From: Phaseolus vulgaris
Taxonomy: Eukaryota; Streptophyta; Magnoliopsida; Fabales; Fabaceae
Direction: 5' to 3'
Assembly: GCF_000499845.2 (NCBI RefSeq)
Contig: NC_023759.2
Coordinates: forward strand, 24,329,500-24,393,499
Length of the DNA: 64,000 nt
This document shows positions 1-11,600 of this stretch, in pieces. The notes under the pieces are model-generated. The model saw only the letters and a list, made by a program, of their open reading frames with translations, had not been told where the DNA came from and did no database searches. Both the position numbers and the translations under genes were made by a program. The stretch's first letter is position 1. Each line of letters starts with the position of its first letter.

Positions 1-332
1 CTTAATAATCTCTCCTAAATCTATTTTAATACATCTTAGAGTCTATTTGTGAAGACGAATAGGGGGAGAATTATTTGGTTCTTGTGTATCTTTCTCTGAA
101 ACTGTTTAAATCTGCTGAAATCTCTGATATTAAAACAGTTTCTGCTGCTGTTGATAGAAACAACTGTTTATTTCGTGTAAACAACCGATTGTTTATCTGA
201 AAATATGCTTTCGATGTGTGAAAATCTAACATGCTGCTGTAAGAATCATTGGATTGTATATATGCTATTGTTGCAGGAACTGCTTCAGATTCAATCAAAT
301 CAAACACAAGCAACCAGGGATTTGTCTTCATC

Positions 333-346
333 AAATAGGGGGAGAT
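333..346 (+). other. Polypurine tract of the copia-like remnant
   Basis: A purine run (AAATAGGGGGAGAT) lies immediately upstream of TGTTGAACC. A similar tract (AATAGGGGGAGA) occurs at about 58-70 without an LTR start behind it. Confidence 0.5.
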
Positions 347-683
347 TGTTGAACCAAGTGTGTTCAAGCTTTGAAGAATCCAAACCCTTTGAAGGTTGAT
401 GAAAGGCTGGATGTGCTTGTTGTTGCTGAGTTGTCTTTAGATAGGATCCGGGGTAGATAAATTGTATATATCCACTCTTGATTGAATCCAAAGCATAAGC
501 ATTCACAAACCTTTTAATTAAAAAGTGTTTTTCAAACTAAGTGAAAAACAACCTGTTGTTTTGTCGAAACAACCGATTGTTTTTAGAAAGGTTGAAAACT
601 GTTTTTAATGGTTGACTTGCTGTCAAACCAAAACAACCGATTGATTTGTGGAAACAACCGATTCTTTGTTTTGGGACCATAAT
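347..683 (+). repeat. Truncated 3' LTR of the copia-like element
   Basis: It begins TGTTGAACC after the purine tract and contains three of the AACAACCGATTGTTT-like repeats. The distal part is missing because element A begins at 684. No partner LTR lies in the window, so the right boundary and length cannot be confirmed. Confidence 0.45.
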
Positions 684-1475
684 TGATCCTGCCTGTTGAC
701 CGGAACGCTGGAGAATGCCTCGTCAAAGGATCGACGTGCGCACCGCTTCTCACCTCCGTTCCTTTCCGGGATCTGCTTCAAGAACCTGCAAAGAAACAAC
801 ACGGCGCCGCTGCGGCCGATCGCACTCCGACGCTCAAGTCAGTGACGGTATCACCAAATACTAAGAATAAGAACCGTGCAAATCCTCTCTCACAATCAGC
901 TCTAACTCGCAAGCGTAAAGTGTATGAACTGAACGTGCGTACCTCAGAAAGTTTGTTAAGAGCTCTTATATACCTGGTGGCTTCCTCTCTCCTGGCAGTT
1001 ACAGACTTGGACACGTGGCTCGTATCCAACTGTACACGTGCCATCATCTGGAGGCTCCCTGACTTGGCGCTGCTTCTACTCTCATTTTGGCTAAGTTACT
1101 TATGCATGGTACTGCCCAGTGCATAGCTAACTTAGGAGTGCGATCTCTACTGGAACTGGCGAGTTAGGGGTTTTCATACACCTTCCCTGTGGTCTCGCCG
1201 GCCGCCTTCATAATCTGCTTCTCCTTCATCTTCGGCGATGTGCTTGTTCTGGCGATCTCCAATGCCTAGATCGCCTGAATCTACATCTGGCGACTTGATC
1301 TTTAACCTGGCGATCGCCTATTCTGGTAAGCTGGAAATCGGAACACGCCAACTTAACAACTGGCGACTACACGTGCCTCCCGACTTCCTCCCTACCTGCC
1401 ATCCTGGCGCCTTGTCAACACGCCTACACTGTAGCAGGATGCCACGTCATCATACCCGACCACCAGGGCGGTACA
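684..1475 (-). repeat. 3' LTR of element A (792 bp)
   Basis: On the minus strand it runs from TGTACCGCCC (ending at 1475) to GGCAGGATCA (684), TG...CA bounded. Its length matches the 793-bp 3' LTR of B. It contains a TATATAAG box and two ACACGTG boxes. The U5 motif CTTGAGCGTCGGAGTGC is present near 815-840. Confidence 0.85.
965..1040 (-). promoter_or_regulatory. LTR promoter region of A
   Basis: On the minus strand, two ACACGTG/CACGTGT boxes (1034-1040 and 1011-1017) precede a TATATAAG box (965-972). The same order and spacing recur in the LTRs of B and H. Function is inferred from motif order; these are typical G-box/ABRE cores and a TATA box. Confidence 0.6.
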
Positions 1476-1478
1476 CAA

Positions 1479-1490
1479 GCCCCCAGTCTT
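1479..1490 (-). other. Polypurine tract of element A
   Basis: AAGACTGGGGGC on the minus strand, three bases before the LTR start. The same tract precedes the 3' LTRs of B, E, F and G. Confidence 0.75.
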
Positions 1491-1539
1491 AAGCGAAGAC
1501 TTGTCTAGCGAAAAGACTGAAAGAGCCTTCGTTAACACC

Positions 1540-1828
1540 GATCTACGTGGCACTGACGCAGAATTCCAAGCGATTGTACTTTCTGCTGCTCTGACGCTCC
1601 ACCAAACCCTTCACTCATCGTTCAACACGTGGCTTCATCAACGGCTCTCTTCATCTGCCGTTAGCGCTTCCTAAAATCATTTCGAAAACCCTTAAACCCA
1701 TTACGCTCCACTGTTCCATCACTTTCTTCGTGCTTGCAAACGCTCTCACTTCCTTCTGCGAAAGCTCTCGACGTTCTTCAACGCTCTAGATCACCATCTC
1801 CCTTCACCGTCTTCCTGATCATCGAAAG
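1540..1828 (+). promoter_or_regulatory. Promoter-like region and untranslated exon of the opposite-strand gene in A
   Basis: Reading toward the antisense gene there is a TACGTGG box (1544-1550), a CACGTGG G-box (1626-1632) and a telo-box-like AAACCCTTAAACCC (1686-1699). An untranslated exon then ends at the splice donor GAAAG|GTAACT (1828/1829). The same boxes in the same order occur in B, G and F. The transcription start is not visible and is inferred to lie near the telo-like box. Confidence 0.55.
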
Positions 1829-2061
1829 GTAACTACTTTCCTTCATCTGCTGGGTTTCCTTGCATTTTCACCGATTTGCATCATCCTGTAACTGCCTGGT
1901 GCATACGCTGTGGGTTGTTTTTCCATTTCTCCTTCTGCGTAACTTAGGGCTTTGTCGATCGTCGCAACGAACATACATTCGTTCGTTTTTTCACCTTCCT
2001 TCTATGATCGAGTCAGCCTCTGTAACCCCCTGATCATTTTTCCTTTCTTCTTCCTTTGCAG
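1829..2061 (+). other. Leader intron of the opposite-strand gene in A
   Basis: A GT...AG interval of 233 bases lies between GAAAG|GTAACT and TTTGCAG|TTGC, with the ATG eight bases after the acceptor. B has an interval of exactly the same length. Splicing is inferred from conserved sites. Confidence 0.65.
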
Positions 2062-2069
2062 TTGCTATC

Positions 2070-4641
2070 ATGACTCGCACCAAGATTACCCCGAACCCAC
2101 CTCCTTCAGCACGAAACCTTCCTTCACAAGCACACGACCCAACACAAGTTCGTGGCGCTTCGTCTTTGCAGGCTGTGAGGCCTGCGTCTTCCCAACCTGC
2201 CCTGGCTCAGGCGACTCCATCTAACGCTGGAGGAGCCCCCGTCCCTCTGCCAGACTTCAAAACTCTATACCCCTGGGCTAACTCAACCCTTCTGAAGGAG
2301 ACCTCGTCGGTGAACACTGCGGGAGTAGTTTTGCGGTTGACTAAGGGGGACGAGGCCTATCAATCGTTTCACAAGGAGCACGACGAGAAGATGATGGTGT
2401 TGCCTTGCCCCGCCGCTCTGCCAGTGTGTGTTGATGACAGAGTAAGCGCCGACGGGCCCTTCTGCTTTGTCTATACAACTTTCTTCAAGAAGGTCAAGCT
2501 CAGGTTCCCTCTCACCCGATTCGAGAGGGAACTTCTGACCGAGCTCAACATTGCTGCCGCCCAGCTTCACCCCAACAGCTGGGCGTTTGTTCGAGCCTTT
2601 CAAATAACATGCGACCACCTGGGGTTGCCCGCGTCGGTGGACGTGTTTTTGTTCCTTTTCGAGGCCAAGCACCCAGGAGACCGCCTGTGGATCAGCTTGA
2701 ATGCGATTGCTGGGAGATCCATTTTTACCATCTTCCAGCAATCGTACAAAGACTGGAAGGGAAAATTCATCCAAGTACGTGCAAACGACAAGGATACCTC
2801 CCTTCTTGATGGCTTCCCCTTGTACTGGGTGGACAAGGGGAAAAAGGAGTCCAAGAGTTGCTTCAGGAGGCCCAGAAGTCCTGATAGCATGGGAGCATTG
2901 GACAGAGACCTCTGTCTTTTCTGGAAGAGGGTGGCGGACGCCAATATAACATTCCTGACCACCACCTTGATCTCCTTCGAATTCTTTGAGGATCAGCTAG
3001 AATTCCAAATAGGTTAGGACATCCAAACTGTTGCTTTGATACTGCTTCTGATATTGCTTCTGGGCGTCTTGTGCGATACGCACAAGACTTTGGTTTTACC
3101 TTTCCTGCACATATCTGCTCTGCTGCTTATTACCTTATACACTTATCTTTTTCTTCTTTGAGCTAACCCATGCATTTTCGTTTCATGCAGACAACATGTT
3201 GGGCAGAAACCACGGGTTGGCGACCGGTTCCCAAACGGTGCCCAACTCGGCGGTCGAGAAGGCCATCGTTCATGGGCGATCACCGCCCAAGGAACCCACC
3301 CAGCGCAAGAAACTGGTCCTTAAGAGACCTAAGCGAAAAGCCCCTCAAATCGTCCATGAGGAGGAAGAAGAGGATGACGAGGTCACAGGGGATGGCCTCG
3401 TTACGAAAAGGAAGAGGGTGGCACCATCTTCTCCACCTGCTCCACCCCCTCTTCCAACTTCAACACCACCGTCGACGCCTGCTCCTCCTCCATCATCGCC
3501 AGCGCCGCAGGCTCCTCCCTCACCAGTCCAGGCGATTCCACTGGCCACTGCGCCACCTGCAGCTGAGGCCCAAGAGCCAAATTTCCTGGAGGACCCCCCA
3601 AGCGCCTCTACGCCACACATCTCAGCTGGAGGGGGCCCCCCTTCAAACGCTTCAGCTGCAGAAAATGCTCCAATCGGGGATGAGGTGGCTCATACCTCTC
3701 CAATCCTGATTATCGAATCCCCGATTGCGTCGCCACGCCAGGAAGCAACCACTGAAGATATTGCCAAGGAAGGTGGCGGCGAGAACCCTCAACAAGCCCC
3801 CCTGGCGCCTCTCCAAGCAGCAAACCTTTCCCTTGAAGTCACAAGGATGTGGGAACCTCTAACTGCCAAGTTGAAAACCATAGCAGAGGACATCCCCGCG
3901 ATCATAACGAGGGCTGTGGAGAGCTCCACCAGGAGGCTTCAAGACGATCTCTTCAACCTCAAGACTGAAAATAGCACTATGAAGGTCGAGGTGGAGAAAA
4001 TGTCATTCAGCCTGACGCTCGCAGAAATCGAACACTCCTGAGTGGAGGATGCCCTGAATACCGAGCTCAGGCTGGCGCGCAAGGAAGCTGCTGACCTTCG
4101 CCGCAAAGTTCACGATCTTGCCCAAGAGAAGGTCGAGTTGGAAAGCAAAATCGTGCCTCTTCGCGCCAAGGCGATCGACCTGGAGGCTCACATTCAAGCT
4201 GACGCCGCCAAGGTGCAAAAACTGGAGCAGAGGTCGATCGACCGCGAGAAGCTACTTGGGCAAGTAGAAAAAGCGAGGGACGACGCCATGGCTGATCTCG
4301 CCGAGGCAAACAAGGAGAAAGGAAAGATGGCTGCTGAGTTGGCCCAAGCTCAAACGGAATCCAAGAAGGTTACTGACGACCTTCTCCATGCTCAAGAGAC
4401 CAACGAACAACTCCGAAAACAGGTTGAAGAGGTGGAGCAGCAGAACAAAGAGCTCAAGAAACAGGTTGAAGAACTTCAAGGGCAAATTGAAGAACTTAAG
4501 CTAAACTCTGCTCAGATTCTGGCTGCTGGATTCGAAGCCGCTCGGGAACAATTCGCATGCCTATTCCCCGATCTCGACCTCAGCATGGTGTCGTTGAACA
4601 ACGAAGTAGTAGATGGAAAGGTCGTTCCTGCTGAAGACTAA
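2070..4641 (+). pseudogene. Opposite-strand (antisense) gene of element A, one nonsense mutation
   Basis: This gene is antisense to the pol of element A. The first coding exon, 2070-3012, has an N-terminal low-complexity Pro/Ser region and then a block with LLTELNIAAAQLHPNSWAFV and FLFLFEAKHPGDRLW, as in the Pfam family 'putative gypsy-type transposon' (Transposase_28). A phase-1 intron (3013-3190, GTTAGG...TGCAG) joins it in frame to exon 3191-4641. That exon carries acidic/basic and proline-rich stretches (KRKRVAPSS near 3410), a long heptad-like coiled coil (about 4300-4500) and the C-terminus VVDGKVVPAED. A TGA at 4039-4041 replaces a CGA arginine codon seen in B, and 33 bases after the exon start are missing relative to B. 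An AATAAA lies at 4692-4697. The protein's role is unknown; antisense extra genes are known in Tat-lineage elements. Confidence 0.8.
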
Positions 4642-5233
4642 TCAACTCCACCTCATCTGCTACTTTATGATTTCCCTTGTATATATCTTGTAATAAACTC
4701 GCGCCTATGTATTCTTAACAGATACTCATTTCAATCACAAGGCTTGGATATTCTCTCCCCTGACTCCTTTTAAGCGCTTTAACCTTCTTTGCATGTTTAA
4801 CTTTGTCGGATTTAACTTAGTGATTTTGCAAACGCGACTTTTGACGTAACTGCCTCGAGCCAATTCAAACTTAAGCAATAATTACTTTAAACAACTTGTA
4901 CTCTTAAGGCAACTAACCTTATTGCAAGAATACCCTTCAAGCAACGAACTGTAACTCAATCATTGGCTCAAACAACGTCCCACTCGACCTGCTTTATCAA
5001 ACAAGTCTTTCAACCTTCTCGCCGTCGTTTAAACTCTTCCCGATCGCCAAGACCTCTTGGTAACATCAGCTTTTCCTAGCCTCATGCTTTGGCAATCGTT
5101 TCTTTATCTGGTGGTAGAAGCGCCCTTTGGGATCTTCCTTTGCCCCCCTGAACTTCAGAGCAAAAGACCAGCTGACTAGGCGTTCTCTTCGAACCTACCT
5201 TAGCCACCTTTCAAGCTTCTTCCACCCTCTTCG
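4642..5233. other. Spacer after the antisense gene of A
   Basis: Non-coding. It contains an AATAAA on the plus strand at 4692-4697 and otherwise AT-rich sequence with no recognised motif. It is collinear with 15230-15822 of element B. Confidence 0.6.
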
Positions 5234-5777
5234 CCATACCTGAACTCGTTCGAGACGAGAAGGATTTTATCTTGCCTATGCTCGCACGTAAGCGAGAAGG
5301 TCTTTTAACTCGCCTGAACTCGCTCAACGGCGAGAAGGACTTTATCTGGTGCCTCAACTTGCCCAGGGTGTACATCTCCTCCCCCCTGGATGCACTGAGG
5401 ACCTTTTCTTTCTCTCGCCTGCACTCGCTCGTCGGCGAGGAGGTCTTTAACTTGCCTCTACATTGCCCCAGGGGTTCCATCTTCTCGCCCCCAGAAACAT
5501 GGAGGACTTTTTACTCTTTCTCGCCTGCACTCGCTCGACGGCGAGGAGGTCTTTTACTTGCCTCAGGACGCGCGAGAGCGTTGAGGTCTTTCATCTGGTG
5601 CCTCCGATCGCCGAAAGACGATGAGGACTTTGAAAACTTAACTGGTGCCTCCAATCGCCGAAAAACGATGAGGACTTAAAACTTAACTGGTGCCTCCAAT
5701 CGCCGAAAAACGATGAGGACTTAAAACTTAACTGGTGCCTCTAATCGCCGAAAAACGATGAGGACTTAAAACCTTTT
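5234..5777 (-). repeat. Stem-loop repeat array of A
   Basis: The array has about a dozen modules. Near 5630-5775 are four copies of a ~45-bp unit built on CCTC-ATCG-loop-CGAT-GAGG (minus strand). Further left are CTCGC-loop-GCGAG units, one CTCGT-TCGAG-ACGAG variant (5247-5261) and CCAGGG-loop-CCCTGG units. It lies between the converging pol and antisense genes. Confidence 0.75.
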
Positions 5778-5900
5778 AGAAAGCACGCGATATATCTTTT
5801 CTTGCCTTAAATCATGTACAAATGACAAGGTCTTTCTTCAAAACTTTTGAAAATAGCACACATGCAATCTGAAAACACCTTATACTTCGAAAACTCTTCT

Positions 5901-5958
5901 TTTATTGGGTGGCCTCATTAAAAACCCTCCTTAGGGAAAAAAGAGTGCCCCCTTCAAA
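5901..5958 (-). terminator. Conserved post-pol block with AATAAA (A)
   Basis: On the minus strand the block has GAAGGGGGCACTC, a T run, AAGGAGGG, TTTTTAATGAGGCCACCC and then AATAAA (5906-5901). It recurs after pol in B, D, F, G and H. It may be a 3'-end processing signal or an internal purine-rich primer; neither is proven. Confidence 0.5.
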
Positions 5959-6015
5959 CTGTTTTAACAGAGACATTGTAATATAACATTGTGTTTGTCT
6001 TTACTTACAAAGCTC

Positions 6016-8240
6016 TTAACTATAGTACAACTTCAGGTGTGTGGCGTTCCAGGTGCGAGGGATCGCCCCTCCTTCCAGCGTCTCTAAGCGGTAGGCCCCG
6101 TTCCCGAGCGCCTCGGTTACTCTGAACGGTCCAGTCCACTTGGGTGACAATTTATTCTCCATCTCGTACTGGTGGGCCTTCCTCATCACCAAGTCGCCCT
6201 CTCTAAACTGCCTTGGCATCACCTTCGAGTTGTATCTTCGTTCAACCCTTCTCTTCACGGCCTCAGCCTTCAACCTTGCCTCTTCCCTGACCTCATCCAG
6301 CAGATCCAGGTTCAGCCTTCTCTCTTCATTCGAATCTTCCTCTACAAAGTTCTGGAATCTCGGCGAGCTCTCCTGGATCTCCACTGGAATCATGGCATCA
6401 CACCCATAGACCAAGCTAAACGGGGTCTCATGGGTTCCTGACTGCTCGGTGGTGTGGTACGCCCAGACTATACGGGGCACCTTCTCAGCCCAACTTCCCT
6501 TGGCTTTCTCAAGCCTTCTCTTCAAACCTCTCAACAACACCCGATTAGCTGATTCCACCTGGCCATTTGTTTGAGGGTGCTCGACGGATGCAAACACTTG
6601 TTGAATTCCCACCCCTTTGCAAAGCTTCTTCAACAGGTGGCTTGCAAACTGCGTCCCATTATCTGACACCAGGCGCTTAGGCACTCCAAACCGGCACACG
6701 ATGTTCTTCCATACAAAACCTTTGATCTTGTGTGCGGTGATCTGGGCCACTGGTTCTGCTTCAATCCACTTGGTGAAATACTCAATCGCCACCACCAAGT
6801 ACTTCATTTGCCTGATCGCCAGCGGGAAAGGTCCCAGGATGTCGATTCCCCAAGTATGAAACGGCCAAGGGCTATAGATCGACTTCAACTCCTCGGGAGG
6901 TGCCTTATGCCAATCGGCGTGCTGCTGGCATTGTTTACAACATTGGGCATATTTCTTGCAATCTTCTCTCATGGATGGCCAGTAGTAGCCTGCACGGAGA
7001 GTCCTCGCGGCCAGAGCTCGACCCCCGACGTGGCTTCCGCATATACCTTCGTGGAGCTCTGCCATAATTCTCGTGCACTTCTCGCCGTGTATACATTCTA
7101 GGAGCGGGTGAGTGAACCCAAACCTGTACAGGTCGCCATCAATCAACGTATACTTGCTGGAATTTTTCTTTACCTTCCTAGCTTCCGTCGGATCCAACGG
7201 GAGGAGGCCATCTGCCAGGCACCGTTTGTACTGTGTTATCCAAGTGTCTGGCTCACGGTCGGCGCAGACCTGCATCACGTCCACCTTCTCTCCTCGACAT
7301 GCTCTAATTCTCGGCGATCTCAGAGTTTCTTGCGTCAAAGACTTATGGCTTCTCGCTGCTCTCTCCGTCGACTTGCTTATCTAAAGGACCAGGTGATCTG
7401 CTACAAATGCCCTCGGCGTCTTCAGAGTTTCTTGAATCACCGTCCTCTGCCTACCCCCCTTGCCTGAGCTGGCGAGCTTAGCAAGCAAGTCAGCTCGGGC
7501 ATTCTGCTCTCTGGGCACATGTACTACTTCAAAGGAGGCAAAGGAACTCTTCAATTCCTGCACATACGCCAAGTAAGCCGCCATTTGTGGATCTTTAGCC
7601 TGGAATTCGCCTGTTACTTGCCCTGTGACTAGCAGCGAGTCGCTCTTAGCCATCAGCACCCTAGCTCCCATCTCCTTGGCCAGCAAAATCCCGGCGATCA
7701 GCGTCTCATACTCTGCTTGATTGTTGCTGGCTTTAAAGGCAAACCTTGAAGATTGTTCAATCAGCACGCCGTTGGGTCCTTCCAATATGACTCCAGCACC
7801 GCTGCCTTGCTGGTTCGACGATCCATCCACCGAATGTACCCAACGGAAATCGTCTCCTTCAACCCGCGCCGCCTCTGATGAGAGCTCGACCACGAAATCT
7901 TCAAAGATTTGCCCCTTGATCGGGCCTCGAGGCTCATATTTAATGTCAAACTCTGACAACTCCACTGCCCACTTCACCATTCTTCCCGCAACGTCAGGTT
8001 TCTTCAAGACCTTCTGGATGGGCAGGTCAGTCATCACCAGTATTGTGAAGCTGTGGAAGTAGTGGCGCAACCTCCTCGCCGAAAACACCACAGCCAGCGC
8101 AGCCTTCTCCAGGGCCTGATATCTCGTTTCTAGGCCCTGCAACACCTTGCTCACAAAATAAATAGGCTTCTGGGCCTGATCTTGATCCTGGGCGAGCACC
8201 GCACTCACCGCCCTCTCAGTTACAGCAAAATACAACCTGA
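6016..8240 (-). pseudogene. pol: Truncated pol of element A (RNase H - integrase)
   Basis: Minus strand. It starts inside the RT-connection/RNase H region (LYFAVTERAVSAVLAQDQDQ), continues through the second RNase H-like domain (VDGSSNQQGSGAG), an HHCC zinc region (HEGICGSHVGG ... CCKQC), an integrase core (GIDILGPF, VSDNGTQFAS, PQTNGQVESANR) and a C-terminal GPF-type module ending IPRTWNATHLKLYYS. One in-frame stop at 7381-7379 is a CAG-to-TAG change relative to B; the rest of the frame is open. RT, protease and gag are missing. The break at about 8240 joins the head of element B with a few filler bases. Confidence 0.88.
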
Positions 8241-8244
8241 TATC

Positions 8245-8291
8245 TCCTTTGACGAGGCATTCTCCAGCGTTCCGGTCAACAGGCAGGATCA
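8245..8291 (+). repeat. Residual 3' end of the 5' LTR of B
   Basis: Matches the last 47 bp of the LTR at 19769-19815, ending GGCAGGATCA. The rest of the LTR is absent. Confidence 0.8.
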
Positions 8292-8314
8292 TCAGGCGCC
8301 CACCGTGGTGCCGT
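8292..8314 (+). other. Primer-binding-site region of B
   Basis: TCAGGCGCCCACCGTGG follows the LTR directly and is repeated after the 5' LTRs of G and H. It resembles the GGCGCCCACC primer sites of plant gypsy elements but lacks the usual TGG start. The matching tRNA cannot be named from here. Confidence 0.55.
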
Positions 8315-8695
8315 GTAAAACTTGCTCCCATCCACAGCGTGGGTTCTTGGAGGTTTACGAAGTTTTCTGCGTGGTTGTGTGCTGGTGCAACCGTCGTTCG
8401 CAGTTTCTTTGAATTTCGTTCGGTGAGTTTGCGTTTTGTACCGTTTGTTTGGTTTTCGATCGGTGGAGTGAGGTCTGCTGTTGCTTGCGCGCAATCTGTT
8501 TGGTGGAAGTTCGAGTCCTTTCGATTGTTTGGTTGTCCGCGGGGAAACGGTGGTTTTTGGTGAAGTTGTGGTTTTCTTCGAAGGTTTGCGGTGTTCTTGA
8601 GTTCTTGCGTAGTTTCTTGAGTTTTCTCCGATTGATCGCTGATTCGATCGTGGTTGAAGTGTTGTTTGCTGTATTCCTGTGGTTCGCTGAAGTTA
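8315..8695 (+). other. Untranslated leader of B
   Basis: GT-rich leader between primer site and gag start, with loosely repeated TTCGTTCGGTGA-like phrases shared with G and H. No coding capacity is supported; an in-frame ATG 42 bases upstream of the gag start is not shared by the other copies. Confidence 0.55.
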
Positions 8696-11600
8696 ATGAG
8701 AAAAATGAGAAGCAATCGTTCCAGTCCCGTGGCGCCTGTCACTGCTGAAGGCGACGCCGCCATGACCATGGCGCAGATGGCAGAGATGATGCGCTCGTTG
8801 CAGGCAACTGTGGAAGCCTCGCGCGTAGAACAGGCGAGGATACATGAGGACCTGGTCGCCTCTCGCGCCAGGAACGAGGAGCTCAGCAAGGTAACTGAGG
8901 AGCTGCGTCGAGCTCTTCAGAAGCAGCAGGGACGTTCTTCTGCTGAAGAGGTGGCGCCGTCGACGCCACCTCGTGTTTTCCCAATGCCTTTTGTTCAGGC
9001 GATTACCGACACGCCTATTCCCACGAGCGTGGTTCCGGTTAAGGCTGTCTTTACCGGCGTGGAGGATCCAGAGGCTCATCTGACCACGTTCCACACGCAG
9101 ATGATGTTGTCGGGAGGGTCAGACGCCGTCTACTGCAAGATGTTCGTGAGTACGCTCCAGGGAACGGCGATGGAGTGGTTTGTGAGCCTGCCTAACGGCC
9201 ACATAACCAATTTTCAACAGTTCTCGAAAATCTTTGTCGAGCAGTACATTGTGAATAAGGCACCGCCCAGGGTGTCCTATGATCTGTTTGATATAAGGCA
9301 GTACCATGGGGAGTCCCTCAGAGACTACCTCAATCGCTTCGGAGCGCAGATGGTCAGATCACCGGCCAAGGATGAAGAGATGCTGGTCTATGCCTTCAAG
9401 AAGGGCGTGCAGCCAGGGCCATTCTGCGAGGCCTTGATCAGGGCTCATCCAGCGACGTTTGCTGAAGTCAGGCGACTTGCGGTGGCCCACATCGCCGACG
9501 AGAGTGAAGTCGCCGAGAACAGAGGCAGCGTGGCTCCCGCCAGGCCACGCGCCCAGACCAGGATCCAGCCGCAGAGGGTGCTGGAAACGGCGGCGGCGGC
9601 CAGAAGAGACCAGAGGACTCGCCATCCCTACGACAGGAGAAACAAGGGAAGAAGCCAAGCGCGCCAACAACCAGCGCGCCAGCAACCAGCACGCCGGGAG
9701 TACAATCGCCCGCCTAAGCACAAATTCGTCATGGGACTAGCGGACCTGATCGCTATCCCTAACATATCTGCTAGGTTGAAGGCGCCCGAGAAGGTGGGCG
9801 ACAAGGTGCTGGGGTCAAAGTCGGACGCCTGGTGTGAGTTCCACCAGTGTTTTGGCCACACTTTGGACTCGTGTTTGTCTTTAGGATACCAGCTCGACTA
9901 TCTGGTTAAGAGCGGGTTCTTAAATGACTATCTGCTGGACAGGAGGACGGGGGGAGCGTCGAGTTCTCAGCCAGCAGGTGGGGAAGCCCAGCAACACGAG
10001 ATGCCTATCCATGGGGAGATCCACACCATTGCAGGGGGTTTCTCAGGTGGTGGATGCACCGCATCGCAGAGGAAAAAGTATGCGCGATCGGTGATGACAG
10101 TGGACATGTTTGAAGATCACTCGCCGGAAGTGGACATTACGTTCACAAAGCAGGATCTTCGGGACGTTGTGCCTCATGACAACGATCCCATAGTTATTTC
10201 GTTGATAACAGCAGGGAGGAAGGTCCACAGAGTTCTGGTGGACCAAGGAAGCTCGGCAGACGTGATGTTCTGGCCGACTTTCACGCAGCTGGAATTGCCC
10301 CTTGACCAGCTAAGGCCCTATGGAGGGTGCTTATATGGGTTCGCTGGCGACCAGGTGGAGGTCAGGGGGTACATTGAGTTGAGAACCACGTTTACAGATG
10401 AGGCTGGGTCGAGGACGGAGAAAATCAAGTACCTCATCGTAAACGCCCCTTCAGCATATAACATCCTGTTGGGAAGGCCCACTCTTAACAGGATAGGCGC
10501 CATTCCGTCGACACGGCACATGAAGGTGAAGTTGTCGTCCATGGAAGGGGTGGTGATGTCTGATCAGAAAGAAGCGAAAAAGTGCTATGAGAATAGCCTG
10601 AAAAACAAAAGATCAGTGAGTTATGTAACAACCACCCCACCTCCCGGTGTGAAGCCCAGACCGCCGGTAACAGAGGAGGCCGCCGCAAGGGATGTAGAGA
10701 TGGTAGACGCTGAGCTGGGGGAGAGGAATGCTGGCCTGGAGGAGGAAGAGGCGCGGAATCGCCCCGAGGAAGCAAGGGAACAGGGAATCGCCAGGGCGGT
10801 GATCGCCAGAGAATCCAGGCCCAAACCCGTCGAGCAGTGGCTCGAGAAGGAGATCGGAGGGAAAGTTTTCAAGCTCGGAAGATCTCTGGAGGTCGATCTC
10901 CAGGACCAGATCGCCAAGGTGATTGAGCGGCATCTGGACGCGTTTGCTTGGTCCGCTTCGGACATGCCCGGGATCGATCCCGACTTCTTGTGCCATCATC
11001 TGGCGATGGACAACATGGTGAGACCGGTGCGACAAAGGAGAAGAAAATTTAATGAGGAGAGGAGGCAGGCGATCAGGGACGAAACACAGAAACTCCTCGC
11101 TGCAGGCCACATCAGGGAAGTCCAGTACCCTGAATGGTTGGCAAATGTCGTACTGGTGAAGAAGAGTATCGGGAAATGGCGCATGTGCGTCGATTTCACC
11201 GATCTGAACAAAGCTTGCCCAAAGGATTCGTATCCTTTACCAAGCATTGATGCCCTGGTTGATAGTGCTGCAGGGTGCAAGCTGCTGAGTTTCCTGGATT
11301 CCTTCTCGGGCTATAATCAGATCAAGATGCATCCCATGGATGAAGAAAAAACAGCCTTCATGATGGAGAGGTCATGCTACTACTATAAGGTGATGCCGTT
11401 TGGGCTGAAGAACGCGGGGGCCACGTACCAGAGGTTGATGGATCGGGTACTTGCACCGATGCTGGGAAAGAACGTGCAAGCCTACGTCGATGACATGGTC
11501 GTGACCTCGCAGGAGAAAAGCAAGCACGTTGAAGACTTGGAAGAATTGTTCACGACGATCGCCAAGTTCAAGTTAAAGCTCAACCCGGAGAAATGCATTT

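Larger units (their letters stand above)
1..683 (+). mobile_element. Ty1/copia-like (SIRE-type?) 3' remnant
   Basis: This is the tail of an LTR element that is not of the Tat type seen in the rest of the window. A purine tract with the core TAGGGGGAGA stands directly before a TGTTGAACC start, the usual arrangement of a polypurine tract and 3' LTR in copia/SIRE-like elements. No coding sequence survives; the open frames here are short and show no domain. The motif AACAACCGATTGTTT or close variants occurs four times (near 160-195, 563-580, 629-645 and 648-665). The remnant is cut at 683/684 by the outer LTR end of element A. Assignment to copia rests on the PPT style only. Confidence 0.55.
684..8240 (-). 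mobile_element. Element A: Ty3/gypsy Tat-type retrotransposon, 5'-truncated
   Basis: Read on the minus strand, the element holds the C-terminal half of pol (8240-6016), a conserved post-pol block, a stem-loop repeat array, an opposite-strand gene, a polypurine tract and a full 3' LTR. Gag, protease and RT are missing: the sequence stops inside the RNase H region at about 8240 and abuts an LTR end fragment of element B pointing the other way. It is collinear with the 3' half of B at about 95-97% identity by eye, so it is a close relative, not an identical copy. The outer LTR end faces the copia-like remnant. No 5-bp duplication links 679-683 to the right end of B. Confidence 0.85.

Noticed and set aside
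679..683. Target duplication for the A/B pair
   Set aside because: Bases before 684 (ATAAT, 679-683) do not match those after 19815 (AGACA).
3170..3709. Second plus-strand frame overlapping the last exon of the antisense gene in A
   Set aside because: Out of frame with the conserved protein; B shows the same shadow, explained by proline-rich codon bias.
7381..8889. Long minus-strand open frame across the A/B junction, apparently 502 residues
   Set aside because: Only the part left of 8240 is pol of A. The rest is the chance reading of the LTR end and leader of B in reverse.
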